Shown here: piece after piece, positions 22,586-35,209 of the stretch
Layout: the number at the start of each line of letters is the position of its first letter
Position numbering within the stretch: the first letter of the stretch is position 1
Origin: Brugia malayi
Lineage: Eukaryota > Nematoda > Chromadorea > Rhabditida > Onchocercidae
Reading direction: 5' to 3'
DNA length: 64,000 nt
Assembly: GCF_000002995.4 (NCBI RefSeq)
Contig: NW_025062476.1
Location: forward strand, 13,697,001 to 13,761,000
Made by a program: the position numbers and the translations under genes
The notes under the pieces: model-generated
Told to the model about the DNA's origin: nothing
The model's database searches: none
Seen by the model: only the letters and a program-made list of their open reading frames with translations

Positions 22586-23855
22586 ATGGTGGTAAGTATT
22601 ATGGACTTTTTTTCCTGCAATTTAATCTCTCTCTCTCTTTCTCTCCCCCTCTCCCTCTCGTGCACATTAAGAGGTTATTACTGATTTTTCTGGTTTGTTG
22701 CTTTTTTTTTTCATCATTAAAAAGAAGAGGCGAAAAAAAAGTACTATGGGTGTGAAAGAAAAAAAAATCCATTACTATGACTATGATTTCCTTCCACTCC
22801 CAAAAGCAAAAACTTTTTTGTGTGAATTTAGCATTTTTAGGCTTAAAAGCACTTCGTAATTTAGAAATGCTTCAGGTGATTAAGATTGATATTTTGTTAA
22901 TTTTAGTTACCACTGTCACTTTTGCGTACAGCGCAGAATCATCCGATGTTAGTTGAATTGAAAAATGGTGAGACTTATAATGGACACTTGGTTGCATGCG
23001 ATGCGTGGATGAATATCCATTTAAGGGATGCTATCTGTACATCACGTGTCAGTTATTTTTTTATACGTTATCAACTAATTTTAAGTAGAATTTGGTTAAT
23101 CATTAAAATTCAGCCCTGTTCATTTAAAGATTTTGTTTTCTCTCACTAAGATCAAGTTAAACAGATTTTTATATAATATGGTTAATGTGGTTTGTGTCTC
23201 TTTACCGATCTTATGGAAAAATGAGATGAAGTGCCACTTTCTTTAGGGATGTATTTATCGTAAATTAGCAAAGTCAGAATTGCAAGCTGTTAGAAGTTGA
23301 AAGGTAATAAAGAGAGTATGAAATAAATTTTAACTGATGTAATTTCAGTTTAACAGTTTGCTTATTTCCTCTCTTCTGAATCTGTTAGATGGTTGCTGAA
23401 TTGTTTTTAACTGAAGGTTTTATTAGGATGGTGATCGCTTCCTGAAAATGCAAGAAGTGTATGTAAGAGGTTCAACGATCAAATATTTACGGATTCCAGA
23501 CGATGTGGTAGAATTGGTGAAGGAAGAGGTAAGTAACGTTCTGAATTCTGTGTTGTTTTGGAAGCTGTTGTTATATTTTTTTTTCAGAATCCGGAGGTTC
23601 ATAATCATTCGTTTCAGAAGTGTACGTCCGGAAGTTACATTTCGACTTCCACTTTCAACTTTCCTGTTTGATGAGCTAACACTTAGTCGGGAATTCTAAT
23701 TTCAGGTTAAGGAGGTACGTAGACAGCAGAAAGATCAGCAACGTGCCAAACGTAATTTGCAAGGAGTTCGAGGTGGCGGACAACAAGGTCGAGGAGGAGT
23801 TTCTGGTGCTCGTGGACGCGGTGGAGGTCAGCATGGATGGAAAGCGGTTCAGTGA
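22586..23855 (+). CDS. lsm-4: U6 snRNA-associated Sm-like protein LSm4
   Basis: Exons 22586-22591 (Met-Val), 22907-23047, 23427-23528 and 23706-23855 give 132 residues. The start [20 protein letters not shown] matches LSm4, with the two-codon first exon closing in phase 0. Sm1 motif: [19 protein letters not shown] and [13 protein letters not shown]. Sm2 motif: [16 protein letters not shown]. The C-terminus is RG/GGQ-rich ([13 protein letters not shown]... [11 protein letters not shown]), as usual for LSm4 and a target of arginine methylation in other animals. LSm4 sits in the LSm1-7 ring (mRNA decapping, P bodies) and the LSm2-8 ring (U6 snRNA, splicing). The length is normal. The following PP2C gene starts about 770 bp downstream on the same strand, so shared transcription is possible but not shown. 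Confidence 0.96.
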
Positions 23856-24624
23856 AACTGAGACTATTTATTTATAAATTATTTTCTTTTCGTTTATATG
23901 ATGAAACTATGAAGCATTGTTGACATTTTGGAAATCGTCGCTGTTTGATATCATTGATAAATTTCACTTTGAAATGAAGTATCATGGACGTTGAATACGC
24001 AGTATTTTGGATGAGATTCTTCACGGCTTATTTTTTGTTTTAAAACAGTTGTAGAACGATTTCTGAATAAATGCTTCTCAGGTTTTTTTTGTTTGAGAAT
24101 TTTATTGCTTTGCACGGATTGCTATCCGGTAGAAAATTGTTAGTGCTTCTATTTTTTTTTTTCACATTACTAATGGAAAAGGAAAGTAATGGGTAAGTTT
24201 GCTTGTTGTTTTGTTACAAAACTATTTTTAATATTGCTCAAGCAGAGATTAGAAAAAAGTAGATGCGTACATTTTCCATAAGATATAATTTCAAACCATT
24301 CATCATACCATTGGCTTCTTGATTTCTTGCTATTTGCAAAACTAATAGTATACGACGTTATTCTTTTATAACTCTTTTGAAAATCAGTCAGTTTATTTAA
24401 CATGTAAAGTGGAATCAAGCAGTGTTCCGGATAATACATTTTACTGCATCAGGTTTTCGTAATTCGATTGATATATATATGTGCATCTTCACTGATATCT
24501 TGTGTACTTTACCAGTTAGTTACGTTTTCTTAACTTGGCATTTGCAATACAATGATATACTTATCAGCAATTGCATTGTAATACTTAACATGTATTTGAG
24601 TAGGTATTTTTATTTGAAGTTGAA

Positions 24625-25064
24625 ATGGCAACAAAAAGGAAAATGATGCCACCGTTAGCAGTTTCACTGTATCATGATTTGGATATTGGTTCGACTGTTA
24701 CCGGCAAATCAGAAAATTCCACAGATGCAAATAATGTCGATGTGGATTCCAGTTGTAGCACGCAGAAAAGATCCCGAGACGAGAGTGCAACTTCCGAAGG
24801 GTCAAGCAAGACTGGTGAAGATGACGGTGCTGGTAGGTGGACGATTGCTTCATTCTCTTAAAAGGCGTGTCTTTGATTGTCCATTCCTGAATGCCTTCAG
24901 TTCTTATGTATTACACACCCTTTTCGAAAAGGCATTACTTTCTGCTCTACATTTGGAAGGATTTAGTTTAATTTGTTTTTTTTTTTCTTTTTTTTTTTCT
25001 TTTTGGCTTTGAAATTATTCCAGGTGGTTGTGGGGAATTACAGACATACTATGAAATCCTTATT

Positions 25065-25097
<33 letters not shown>

Positions 25098-27149
25098 AAA
25101 CAAAAAAAAAAAAAGTTAAATGAAATTTGGTTGCAGTTGGTAAACTGGTAAGCGTATGTGGTTGGCGGAAAGGTGAACGTCAAGATATGCAAGATGCGCA
25201 TGTTCGATTGGATCAGTTTGGACTTACGGCCATCTGTAACATGTAATTACAACAAACACAGTGAAAAACAAAATGTCTTTTAACATTATGGATTAGTTTT
25301 ATTCAGTTCATACTTTTTTAGTCAACGAAGTGCTTTTTATGCGATTTTTGATGGTCATGCTGGACGTCGAGCTGCAGATTTTGCTGCTGAACGTTTACCA
25401 TCTAAGCTGAAGAGAAAATTGGAAGCATGTAAGTTTTTATCTTTGAATGATTACAGTTATTTCTACTTGTTATAGATGTGAACGAAATTAGATGTAAACC
25501 GCCAATTTAAAGCGCTCGAGATCAAAATAAATTATTAATCATAAAAGAGATGAGGTTAAAATTGTCCAGGAATAGAAGAAATCATATTTCATTCATAACT
25601 GTCGTGATTTTCGTGCGAGAAAGTCAACAGAGCTTTTATTTTCCCAATACTTTATATTTTACAAACAAAAAAACATGAGAAACGATTGTTTTGTATACTA
25701 ATAAACATTTATGTGAATCGAGATATCGAATTAAATATAGTCAAGTATATTTGCAAGTTTCGCATGAGTATGAGTCATAATATTAATAGTAATTCCAGGT
25801 TCTGATTTCGTTTCTTTGGAAAAAGGAATAAAGAAATGCTTCATTGATACGTATAAACAAATTGATGAACAATTTCTGGTTGAAGCTCGTCGAACGTTAG
25901 TTCTTGTTATGCTTTAACTGTAATTTTTATGCATTGTGTTTCTATTTTTCCTTTCTTTGTTCCAAAACTTTATTGCACTAAAGGAGGCCTTCATGGAAAG
26001 ATGGCACAACAGCGACAACAATTCTGCTCATTAACAATATTATTTATTGTGCGAATATCGGCGACTCAAAGGTCAGTTTAAAAATTATTTAACTTGAGCT
26101 TAATATTTCAAAGTAATTGTTGCATTATTATGAAGCAAGAGAAAAAATTTTTTTTTAAATTGGAATAGAGACATAAATCTTTGTGTAACTAACTATCTTC
26201 ATAATCTAGCATAACTTTAAGGCAATTTCCATGAGTTCAATTTTGGACTAAATCATATGGGTTGATCGTCATATTATACTTTACAGGCAGTAGTTTGTCG
26301 TAGTAAGCCAGGAACTGAAGAAGCAAAAGATGTTGCGATGCAGTTAACAGTAGATCACTCACCGTTGCATTTCGAAGAACGAATGCGAATTCAAAAGGCT
26401 GGTGGTAATGTTAAGTAAGTTTACTGACATATCTATTTGAGTATTTTGAAATTTTGTTAACAGATTTCATTTTTATGTATTTCGTTATTTTAAAATGAAA
26501 TATTTGAGGGATGGTCGCATAATGGGCATTTTGGAAGTTTCTCGATCGATTGGGGATGGTCAATTCAAGGCATATGGACTCATTTGTACACCTGATGTTA
26601 AGAAATTTTCTATCACAAAGGATGACATGTTGGTCCTTTCTTTTTGTTTTATTCAACCTAATCGATATTTGAATCATGACAGATCGAAGCGTTAATTATT
26701 TAAGCATTAACATGAACTTATGTACTATATTCGATAGCTCTATCGTTTTTATTGAATTTTGATGAGTTCTTAGCATTTTCTATAATAGCCCACAGAATTG
26801 CAAATTTCTTTAAGGATAAACTGTTTTAGATTTGTCCTTATTGCGTGTGATGGTTTGTGGAAAACGTTCAGCAATCAACAGGCAGTGGATTTTGTTATGG
26901 CAAAAATTAGGCAACTAACAAAGGTTTGGATATTTAGGAAAATTTGACATCTGTTTTGGAAAATTTGAAATTTTTTTTTTTTCTTCTTTGTAGCCTAATG
27001 TTGAGCAAGAACCAGAAACACGTGAAATGATTTGGCAAAATGTTGCGGATGATTTGGCTGCAGAATCAGTAAAACGAGGTTGTGGTGATAATGTTTCCGT
27101 TATTATTGTGGTACTTAATGATTCGCAAGATTATTTAAGTGTAAAGTAA
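24625..27149 (+). CDS. ILKAP: PP2C-type Ser/Thr phosphatase, ILKAP-like
   Basis: Nine exons (24625-24832, 25137-25242, 25322-25428, 25799-25895, 25984-26071, 26287-26414, 26509-26628, 26830-26923, 26994-27149) close to 367 residues; human ILKAP is close to 390. The PP2C motifs occur in order: RKGERQDMQDAH (about 80-91), FDGHAG (114-119), WKDGTTATTILL, NIGDSKAV, RMRIQKAGGNVKDGR, VSRSIGDGQFK (255-265), IACDGLWKTF (289-298) and GCGDNVSVIIV (345-355). The metal-binding aspartates at 115, 292 and 348 are present. MQDAH in place of MEDAH and the RMRIQKAGGNV block point to ILKAP rather than PPM1A-type enzymes. Deviation: the usual DGHGG is DGHAG. The first 69 residues are Ser/Asp-rich and disordered. 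Expected role: Mg/Mn-dependent dephosphorylation, in animals linked to integrin-linked kinase signalling. Confidence 0.95.
25064..25115 (+). repeat. Poly(A) tract in PP2C intron 1
   Basis: Nearly uninterrupted run of A shortly upstream of the exon 2 acceptor. Confidence 0.8.
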
Positions 27150-30100
27150 ATTGTTTCTTGAGGTTTTTGTGTATCGTAAGTGAAGAGTATAAGTTGAAGT
27201 AACTGTAATAACTCCAAAGAATTGTGTGAAAAACATTTCAAGGATTTGTTTTATGATGTGTTTTGATCTAAAATTATTCATATTACTGCAGCAGAAAATG
27301 TTCTTGCTTCAAACATAGTTTCTCTTTATTTTGGTTTATTTTGATCACGTACGCTGAGTATTTTGATCACGTACGCTGAATTTATCTCGACATAGTAATG
27401 TGCAATGTATTTCTTATAAAATTGCTAATTAACCACTAATAACACATAGAGGATGTAAAAGAAAGTTGTCGATAAGTTGTGCGTTTATTTTGAAAAAAAA
27501 AAAAAAAGAATGCTTCCATTATGAAGTGATATTATATATATTTAAATATGAATTTACTTGTCTTTATGTTAATTTAAAGGTATGAATAATTTTCTTCCGT
27601 AATGAATATTTTTCCTTTCTAAATTAATTGCTTTCAGTCATTTGTATGTTCATGTTTTGGTTTAAATCATTTTCATGCTCGCTTTCGTACTTTTTTTTTT
27701 TCGTTTACTATGTAGTTATTCAGATTAAATGACGACTTTTTACAAGTTTGTTGTTTCTTGCATTTCAGAATTAGCAAAATTTAATCAAAATAGATCTTGT
27801 TTGTTTCTATCTCTTTTTGTCAGATTGAAGTAAAAATTACTGGTTATCTTGTAAATTTCTATTGATCGATCCTCACCAAAAAAAGAAAAATTGTTTTGTA
27901 CGATTAATTTCAAATGTGTCGATGTAGTGTCAATTATCAAGGTGGGTTTATTTTAATAAATTAACTTGTAGTATGGTAGCTTCATTGCACTGAACCTTAA
28001 ATAACAAGGATTATTTATTGTCAATTGTTATTTTTGAAGTCGAGACTTGGGTAGGTATTGAGATGCAACATTAGCACGTTGGTCAGGTTATTGTTTATAA
28101 TAGCTAGCAAGAGAACTATAAAGTAGCATTTGTTGCATTAATTTTCTTTTTTTTTTTTTTTTTTTTTCATTTTTTTGAGCACATTGAAGAATTATCTGAG
28201 GAAAATTTATTAACAATGTAATAATATATGCACTGTTTGAACTTTCACATTAAATCATACAAAAATATCATGATTGATAGCCGATATGATAACAAGTTTG
28301 AAAATAACAAACTGATTGATGAAATTATCGTCGAAGTATAAAATAAAGTATAAAATAAACAATTAACCCTATAATCCTTTACATTTCAATGTTAACGTTA
28401 ATGATCACTGAACTTGGTAGACTAACATAAATTTTGCTTCGATGATATAAAAATGATAATATTTTAGCTGTAATATGGATCTTTGTGTAAGAAATGGTTA
28501 TTTTGAGGAAATTGGACGAGAGATATTTCAAAATTCTTTTCATATCTAATTTCAAAGTTTACCTTTCCTATTTACGATTTCAAATAGTTTAGTGAAATTA
28601 ATGAAATGAATGTCACAGAGTCGTTTTTTATTCTGTTTCATATACTTCTGTTGTAGTTGTCTGATAACAAGCTATCAGTGCTTCTTATTGACTCTGAAAT
28701 TAGAATAATTTCCAGGTGAAACTTCTACTATTTTGTTCAAAAATATTTGTGCAAGATTTTTTTTATGATAATCAGACAATAGACCTATCACTGATAATTT
28801 TTTTCGTTTCTTCGTTATCATGATTAAACTAAATTACAGATTCATGTTGTTTTCAAAAGCTCACAAAAAAAATTTTGTGAAATTTGAAATGATTATTTAA
28901 ACTTTTGTATTTTCAGAATGGAAATTTTATTAATTCTAGCTACTTTTACTTTTAATCGCTTTATGATAAAATGAATTTTGAGCTATGCTTTGAATATGCT
29001 AAATTCTTAAGTGTTAGACTTTTAGACTATACAATTAGCATTTGAAAAAAATTTTGGAAATATTCAGACTAATCATTCAAAAGAAAAGTTTTTATCTATT
29101 AAAAAAAGAAAAAGAAAGTGTTGCTAAAGAGCTTCAGAAAAGGAAACTCCGAGATAATTTTTGAAGTTGAATTTGAAAGTTCACCTGAAAATTGCTTCTT
29201 ACTATAAAGGTTCCTGAAATTTTGTTGATATGTTGCTTTCAACTTTTAGAATGATAAGAGACATCTCATAAGTTTAAACTTAAAATAGAAAACAAATTTG
29301 GCTAATGTTTTGATTCAATGATACATTCATAATCTCTTTGTATCGTTGATAAGACTTTATCAACGATATAAAGATGTTGATAAGCGAATTATCAAAGTAT
29401 TTCTAGATCATTTTTAGATTTTATTGATTTATTCTTATTCTATGATCAACGATTGTTATTAAAGTGATCAACGATTATAATTCTATCATTTGCAGGAATC
29501 TTCTAAATAAGATAGTAATGCAAGAGTAGCTTTAAAAAAAGAAAAAAAAATTATATATATTGAAGTGTTGCTTTAAAAGATATTAAATGGCAATACGATT
29601 GAAATGATTTATTAGTAAAAATTTAAATGTAATTAAATTTAATAATGAAATCAATAGCTGAAAAATGTTTGTATTATAATTGAAATTATATTCGTTAGGA
29701 TTACTTTCTTTATGAAAAATGAAGAAATTTCACTGATATAGTAGTAATGTCAGTTAATATAATATTAACTCATAATAATTCGTTTATCAGTATAATCAAG
29801 TATGATTCTGATATATTAACCTATGGAAATTAATCTTATCATAACTTTGAGTGGATTTTTTATTTTATTTTTTTTTTTAAATTAAATTTTATTTTTGTTC
29901 AATGATATCAGAAACATATTATTATTTGTGGTTAACTAATTTGAATTAAGAGTAGAAATTAGCTTTGATTAGCTTTTTTTGTTAGACTTTTCGTCATGTA
30001 GATGAAAAGCAATCGTTCGATTATTTTAGATTCTCAAATTAACAAAATGTACTAAAACGCTTGCATGCTTTTTTGTTTTTTATTGTGATCTTTGATTTTT

Positions 30101-31754
30101 AACAATTATTTGTTTTTCTGGCTTAGCTAATCGTTATTTGGCTTTATAAATGTGACAGTGTATCTTTCATGTTTATCGGTTTGATTAGCTTTTTTCTCGA
30201 ATTAAGCATAAGCATAGTATATGTGTAGAATTAGCTGTCTTCTAACATTCAATCTGCTAGATTCTAGCTAGCTAATGATAGTAAAATCTTTAGATACTAT
30301 AAACAAAATTATGTCCATGAGATATACTTTGTCTAACTGAGTGACACTTACCTAAATCGTAATCTCATAAAAGAATATAAACTTCTTTCCTTTCAGTAGA
30401 AGAATTTTCCAAGGAAATTAATTTAAAAAAAAAAAAAAAAAAAAAGAAAGAAAGAAAATGAAAAATAAAAAATAATTATGCCAAATTTTAACCAAAAAAA
30501 ATGATGGAATTAAAAAAAAAGGAGAGAAAAACGAGTGGATCTTAAGTTTGTAACATTATTTTATTATTATTTTGCATAATTTAAAATTTTTTTATTAATA
30601 ATATTCATTTTTTCAATTATAAATTATACATCGATTCATTTTTTTGATCACTGCACAATTATTTCTGATTGTTTTTTCGGTTTATCAGTTAATCGGTTGA
30701 TCAGAACAATTATAGGTTCCATTTTTAAATCATTTTATTTTGTTAGAAATATTGTGAGATAAAAAAAAAGATAATTATTTATTGCTAATACAATATAATA
30801 ACTCAAAATGTTGCTTATCCTGGATACATGATAAGAAAGTTATAATTTAAATAATATTATAAATTCATCAAACAAAAAAAAAAAATTTGTGATCGATAGC
30901 TCAAAAAATGAACGATAAAATGCAACTAAATTTTATCAAATAAACAATAAACAAAAAATAAATAAATAAATAAAACAAAATAAGCTAAACAAATAATCAT
31001 ATCTAATCAGTGATAACATCAATATCAATTAATTTTTTTGTCATTAGCTATTGATAAAATTTTAATCTTACAAAATATTTCTATAAATATTTTTTTTTTT
31101 CTTCTACAAATAACATTCACAAAAAATTGAAATAAGAAAGAAAAGCTTCTACCATCTTCCATCAGCTTAATGCATCATTTTCTATTAATTTGCATTTCTT
31201 TTTTGCCAATATTTTTTCATTTTTTTTTTTTAACTTTTGTTTTACATTTTTCAATAAAGAAAAATATGAAAATTTGCTTTTTGTTACAAAAATATTTGAA
31301 AGAAAAAACTAAAAAAAATAGAAAAATTAGAAAATGTTTTTTCAATTTGTTAACACTTTTCAAATATTTTAGAAATTGATTCGTTCTTAGTTTCTAATCA
31401 AAAATTTCCATACAATAAAAAGTTTTTATCTGTTTTTTTTTTTTTGTCTTAAAAACAGAAAAATAAATTGTAATTCAATAAAGAAATTACAAAAGAAAAA
31501 AAAATTATAATTCAAACTATATTTTAAATTTATTAAAATAAATGATTGATCAAAATATTTTAAACCTTTTTTTATTATTAGTTAGAAGAAAAAAAAAGAC
31601 AAACAATTTTACTGAATGTTTTTTAATTTTATGCAAATTGTAATATTATTTTATTTTTATTATTTTATGTTAATTTTTTTATTTGATAATATTATATGTT
31701 TGTTTGTTTTTTTTTATGCTATTGACTTGAAAAATGAATTATTTATTTGGTCCG
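27150..31754. other. Long gene-poor region downstream of the PP2C gene
   Basis: About 4.6 kb. The start will be the 3' UTR of the phosphatase. A 24-bp direct repeat (TATTTTGATCACGTACGCTG) is at about 27336-27380. Homopolymer tracts lie near 28150, 30422 and 31440. The open frame 31170-31379 is Phe/Lys-biased and not coding-like. No RNA gene recognised. Confidence 0.5.
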
Positions 31755-34700
31755 ATGGTTTTGATTTTGTTGCTTTTAAATTCTCAAACATCTGCTGATT
31801 ATATGATTGATTGTAAGTTTAATTGATTTTTCTCTCTTTTTATTTTTTTTTTTAATTTCTTAATCTTAATTGCATTAATCGAATACTATCTGAAATATTA
31901 TATTTTAATATTTAAAAACTGAATTAATTACTCATAACTTTTAATCTTTTTTATAATTAATATTATTTGTTTACTATCGTAAATATATCTTTTAATTAAA
32001 ATATACATCGAAGGAAGAGCAAAGGGAGATGGAAAATGAGAAAAAAAAAAACATCAAAAAATATTCGAAATAAAATTCTAAATTTTAATTTGCAAAATTT
32101 CATTATCATTTATAAAAAAAAGAAAAAAAAAAGAAGAAAGAAAGACAAAAAAAAAGTAGTTTAAAAATAAGCAAAAGAATTTAATGAATGAAATAATGAA
32201 TAATAAATTGATACCATTAAAAATTACAAATTTCATTTCAAAATTTTGAAAAGAAAAAAAAAACGAAACATTTTTAATTGAATCTAAAAATTTATATAAA
32301 AATAAGAATTGACAAATAAATATATTTGCATAAATTTGTCACATAAAATATATTTCCTAAATGTCAAAATTTTGCATCATTTTATGAAAGTAAAGTATTT
32401 TGCGAGTTATATAATACGTAAAATATAGTTTAGTAATAAAATTTGTATAAAAATAAATTTTACAAAGTAAAATTATTTTTGAAACAATTTGTTGAATTAT
32501 TCTGAAATTAAATTATGAATGTAAACTTAGTGGGAAGTGAACAAATTTAATTAATCATTATTTAATTAATGTTTTGTTCTTTCTTTTTAAAGCAAAAATT
32601 GTTATAGTATAATTAAATTATTATTCAAATGAAATCTTATTTTTAATTTAAATTCATTGATTGTAAATGAAATTTTTTAGCAAAATTTTTTTATCGTTCA
32701 AAGTTATTTTTTAAAGCGATTGCATAGTATAATTAAATTTTTTTTATTACAATTTTAAATTTATCAATTTTAAATTTGCCAGAAGAAACATTGAAAATAA
32801 TAATAAATCATTCTTTAACTAATTAATTTACTATTGTTTTTTCATAGTTTTAAATTATCTTTATCATTGCAATAAGTTTGATATATCATATAAAATATGT
32901 AAAACAGCCAATATGCACCACAAAAAAATTAAATAATTAAATATTTGAAATTCTCATAAAATGAAAAACAAATTGATTAGAAATATTTAAAAGATAGAAA
33001 CTATTATGTTTAAAAATTAATTTGTCATTTATTTCTTTTAACAGATTATATATACATAGCAATTAATTTACATTTAATAAATTATTATTATTCGATTTTT
33101 CAATTAATTATTTCTATTAATTAACAAATTTCAATTATTATTAAGCAATTAATTATTACTCAAACTAATTTTCAAAATTAAATTTTATAAAAAAATTGAA
33201 CATTTTATTTAAAAGATAAAAATTGATTTTTTTTTTTAATTTTTTTTTAAATATATAACTAAATATGTTATATATTATATATGTACAATTATTATAAGTT
33301 AAATGTATTATAATGTTTTATCAGTACAATTCTAATTCCAATTTTTAATTAATGGATTAATTTCAATTATTATTAAGCAATTAATTATTATTCGAATTAA
33401 TTTAAAAATAAATTTCACAAGAAAATTTGATATTATATTTGAAAAAAGGCAAAAAAAAAAGTAATATATTAATTGTACCATTAATTTAATAAAAGCAAAT
33501 ATATTATTACATGTATAATTAATATAACTTAAGCATATGATAACTCAAGTATATGACAACTTGAATATATGACAACTTAAATATATGATAACTTAAAAAT
33601 ATGATAACTTAAATATATGACAACTTAAACATATGATAACTTAAATATATGACAACTTGAATATATGACAACTTGAATATATGACAACTTAAAGATACGA
33701 TAACTTAATTATATGATAACCTAAATATATGATAACTCAAATATATGACAACTTAGAGATATGATAACTTAAATTTATAATAAATTAAATATATGATAAC
33801 TTAAATATGTGATAACTCAAATATAAAACAACTTAAAGATATGATAACAAGTCTTATCAGTAATACTGATATTTCAGCATGTAATATTGCATGCTTAGAA
33901 CGTAATAAATACGTTGTGGTACGAGCACACCTCAGAAGTAATTCGATATCAGTTGGACTTTGTAGAAATGAGACAGTCCGTTCTTATCAGTCGTACGTGA
34001 CACCGTACATTTGCAATCGTACATTTGGTGAATGGGAACCTGATATAGATGTAGGTGTTATCAGTCAAAGTGATTTATTTTAATTTATATTTAACATAAA
34101 TTTTTTTTCGCATTTTGAAATTATTTTTTTTATTAAGTAATTAAGAAATGATAATCATTTTTTGTTAGCAAATTATGAATGACAAATTAATTAATCTATC
34201 ATAAATAATCAATATTAATTAGTTGTAAGATGAAAAAATTTGATAAAACAATTTTTTTTTCTTTTAATTAATAATATTAATTAAATCGTTAATTATTATT
34301 TTTTCTTCTTTTTTGTTTTTTTTTTTTGTAATTGAAATTTTTAGTTTTTTTTTTTTTTCTGCAACTAATGTTGATTTCACTGAATTTTTATTTCAATTTT
34401 TTAGAAAAAAAAATTTATTAATTTATTAATTAATTCTACCTGCGGGAAGAAAATACTTAATAATTGAGGCAAATAATTAAACTGCAAGGGTTACATCAAG
34501 ATTATCAAATAATAATTGCAATAATAATAGTGATGATAATAATATTATAATAAATTATGGTGATATGATAATAATTATAATAGCTAATAATGATAGTGGT
34601 GAGTGATAATAACAATAAGTAATGATGATAATAGTGAGCGATATTAATAATACCAATAAATAATAGTGATGTGATATAATAATAACAAATAATAACGATA

Positions 34701-35209
34701 CTGGTGAGTGATAATAATAATAAGTAGTGGTGATATGATAATAATGATAGTAATAAATGATAGTGATGTGATAATAGTAATGATAATAATATTAACAAAT
34801 AATAGTGGTCTGACAATAGTAATAGTAATAAATAATGGTGATGCGATAATAATAATAACAAATAATAACGATACTGATGAGTGATAATAATAATGAATAA
34901 TGGCGAGTGTTAATAATAATAAGTACTGGTGATATGATAATAATGATATTAATAAATGATGATAATAATAGTGAGTGATATTAATAATACCAATAAATAA
35001 TAGTGATGTGCTAATAATAATAATAGTAGTGATAATAGTGATAATAGTGATGGTGGTAATAATAATGATAATCGTGTAATAATTATCATATTTATCAATT
35101 GTTAGCTTACAATTACTTTTAGGATGAGGACGGAATTATGGATTTCAAGGCACCATGCCCAAAACCTCCACATTATCCGCACGAAGCATTTGAAAAATGT
35201 CGCAGATGA
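31755..35209 (+). CDS. Predicted secreted six-cysteine protein, unknown family
   Basis: Exons 31755-31812, 33878-34050 and 35123-35209 join with matching phases (phase 1, then phase 0), all GT-AG, to 105 residues. Exon 1 encodes MVLILLLLNSQTSA, a compact signal peptide. The mature part is about 90 residues with cysteines at 21, 25, 48, 65, 89 and 103, an even number suited to three disulfides. Two N-glycosylation sequons (NET near 50, NRT near 66) are present. Segments: SCNIACLERNKYVVVRAHL, VGLCRNETV, YICNRTFGEWEPDID, FKAPCPKPPHYPHEAFEKC. Not EGF, Kunitz, ShK or saposin by cysteine spacing, and I do not recognise it. The introns are large (2.1 and 1.1 kb) and filled with tandem repeats; a small exon in intron 1 could have been missed. 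Likely secreted into the body cavity or host. Confidence 0.6.
33530..33850 (+). repeat. 16-bp minisatellite
   Basis: About twenty tandem units of the form GATAACTTAAATATAT / GACAACTTGAATATAT. The array ends about 28 bp before the acceptor of exon 2 of the six-cysteine gene. Confidence 0.9.
34500..35090 (+). repeat. Degenerate (TAA/GATAAT) low-complexity tandem region
   Basis: Interleaved TAATGATAATAATAAC, GGTGATATGATAATAATGAT and GTGAGTGATATTAATAAT motifs recur every 60-120 bp. It lies wholly in intron 2 of the six-cysteine gene. The Leu/Ser/Tyr-rich open frame on the opposite strand is a by-product. Confidence 0.8.

Noticed and set aside
34505..34861. Leu/Ser/Tyr/His-rich minus-strand frame of 118 codons
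   Set aside because: Translation of the low-complexity TAATGATAATA repeat inside an intron.
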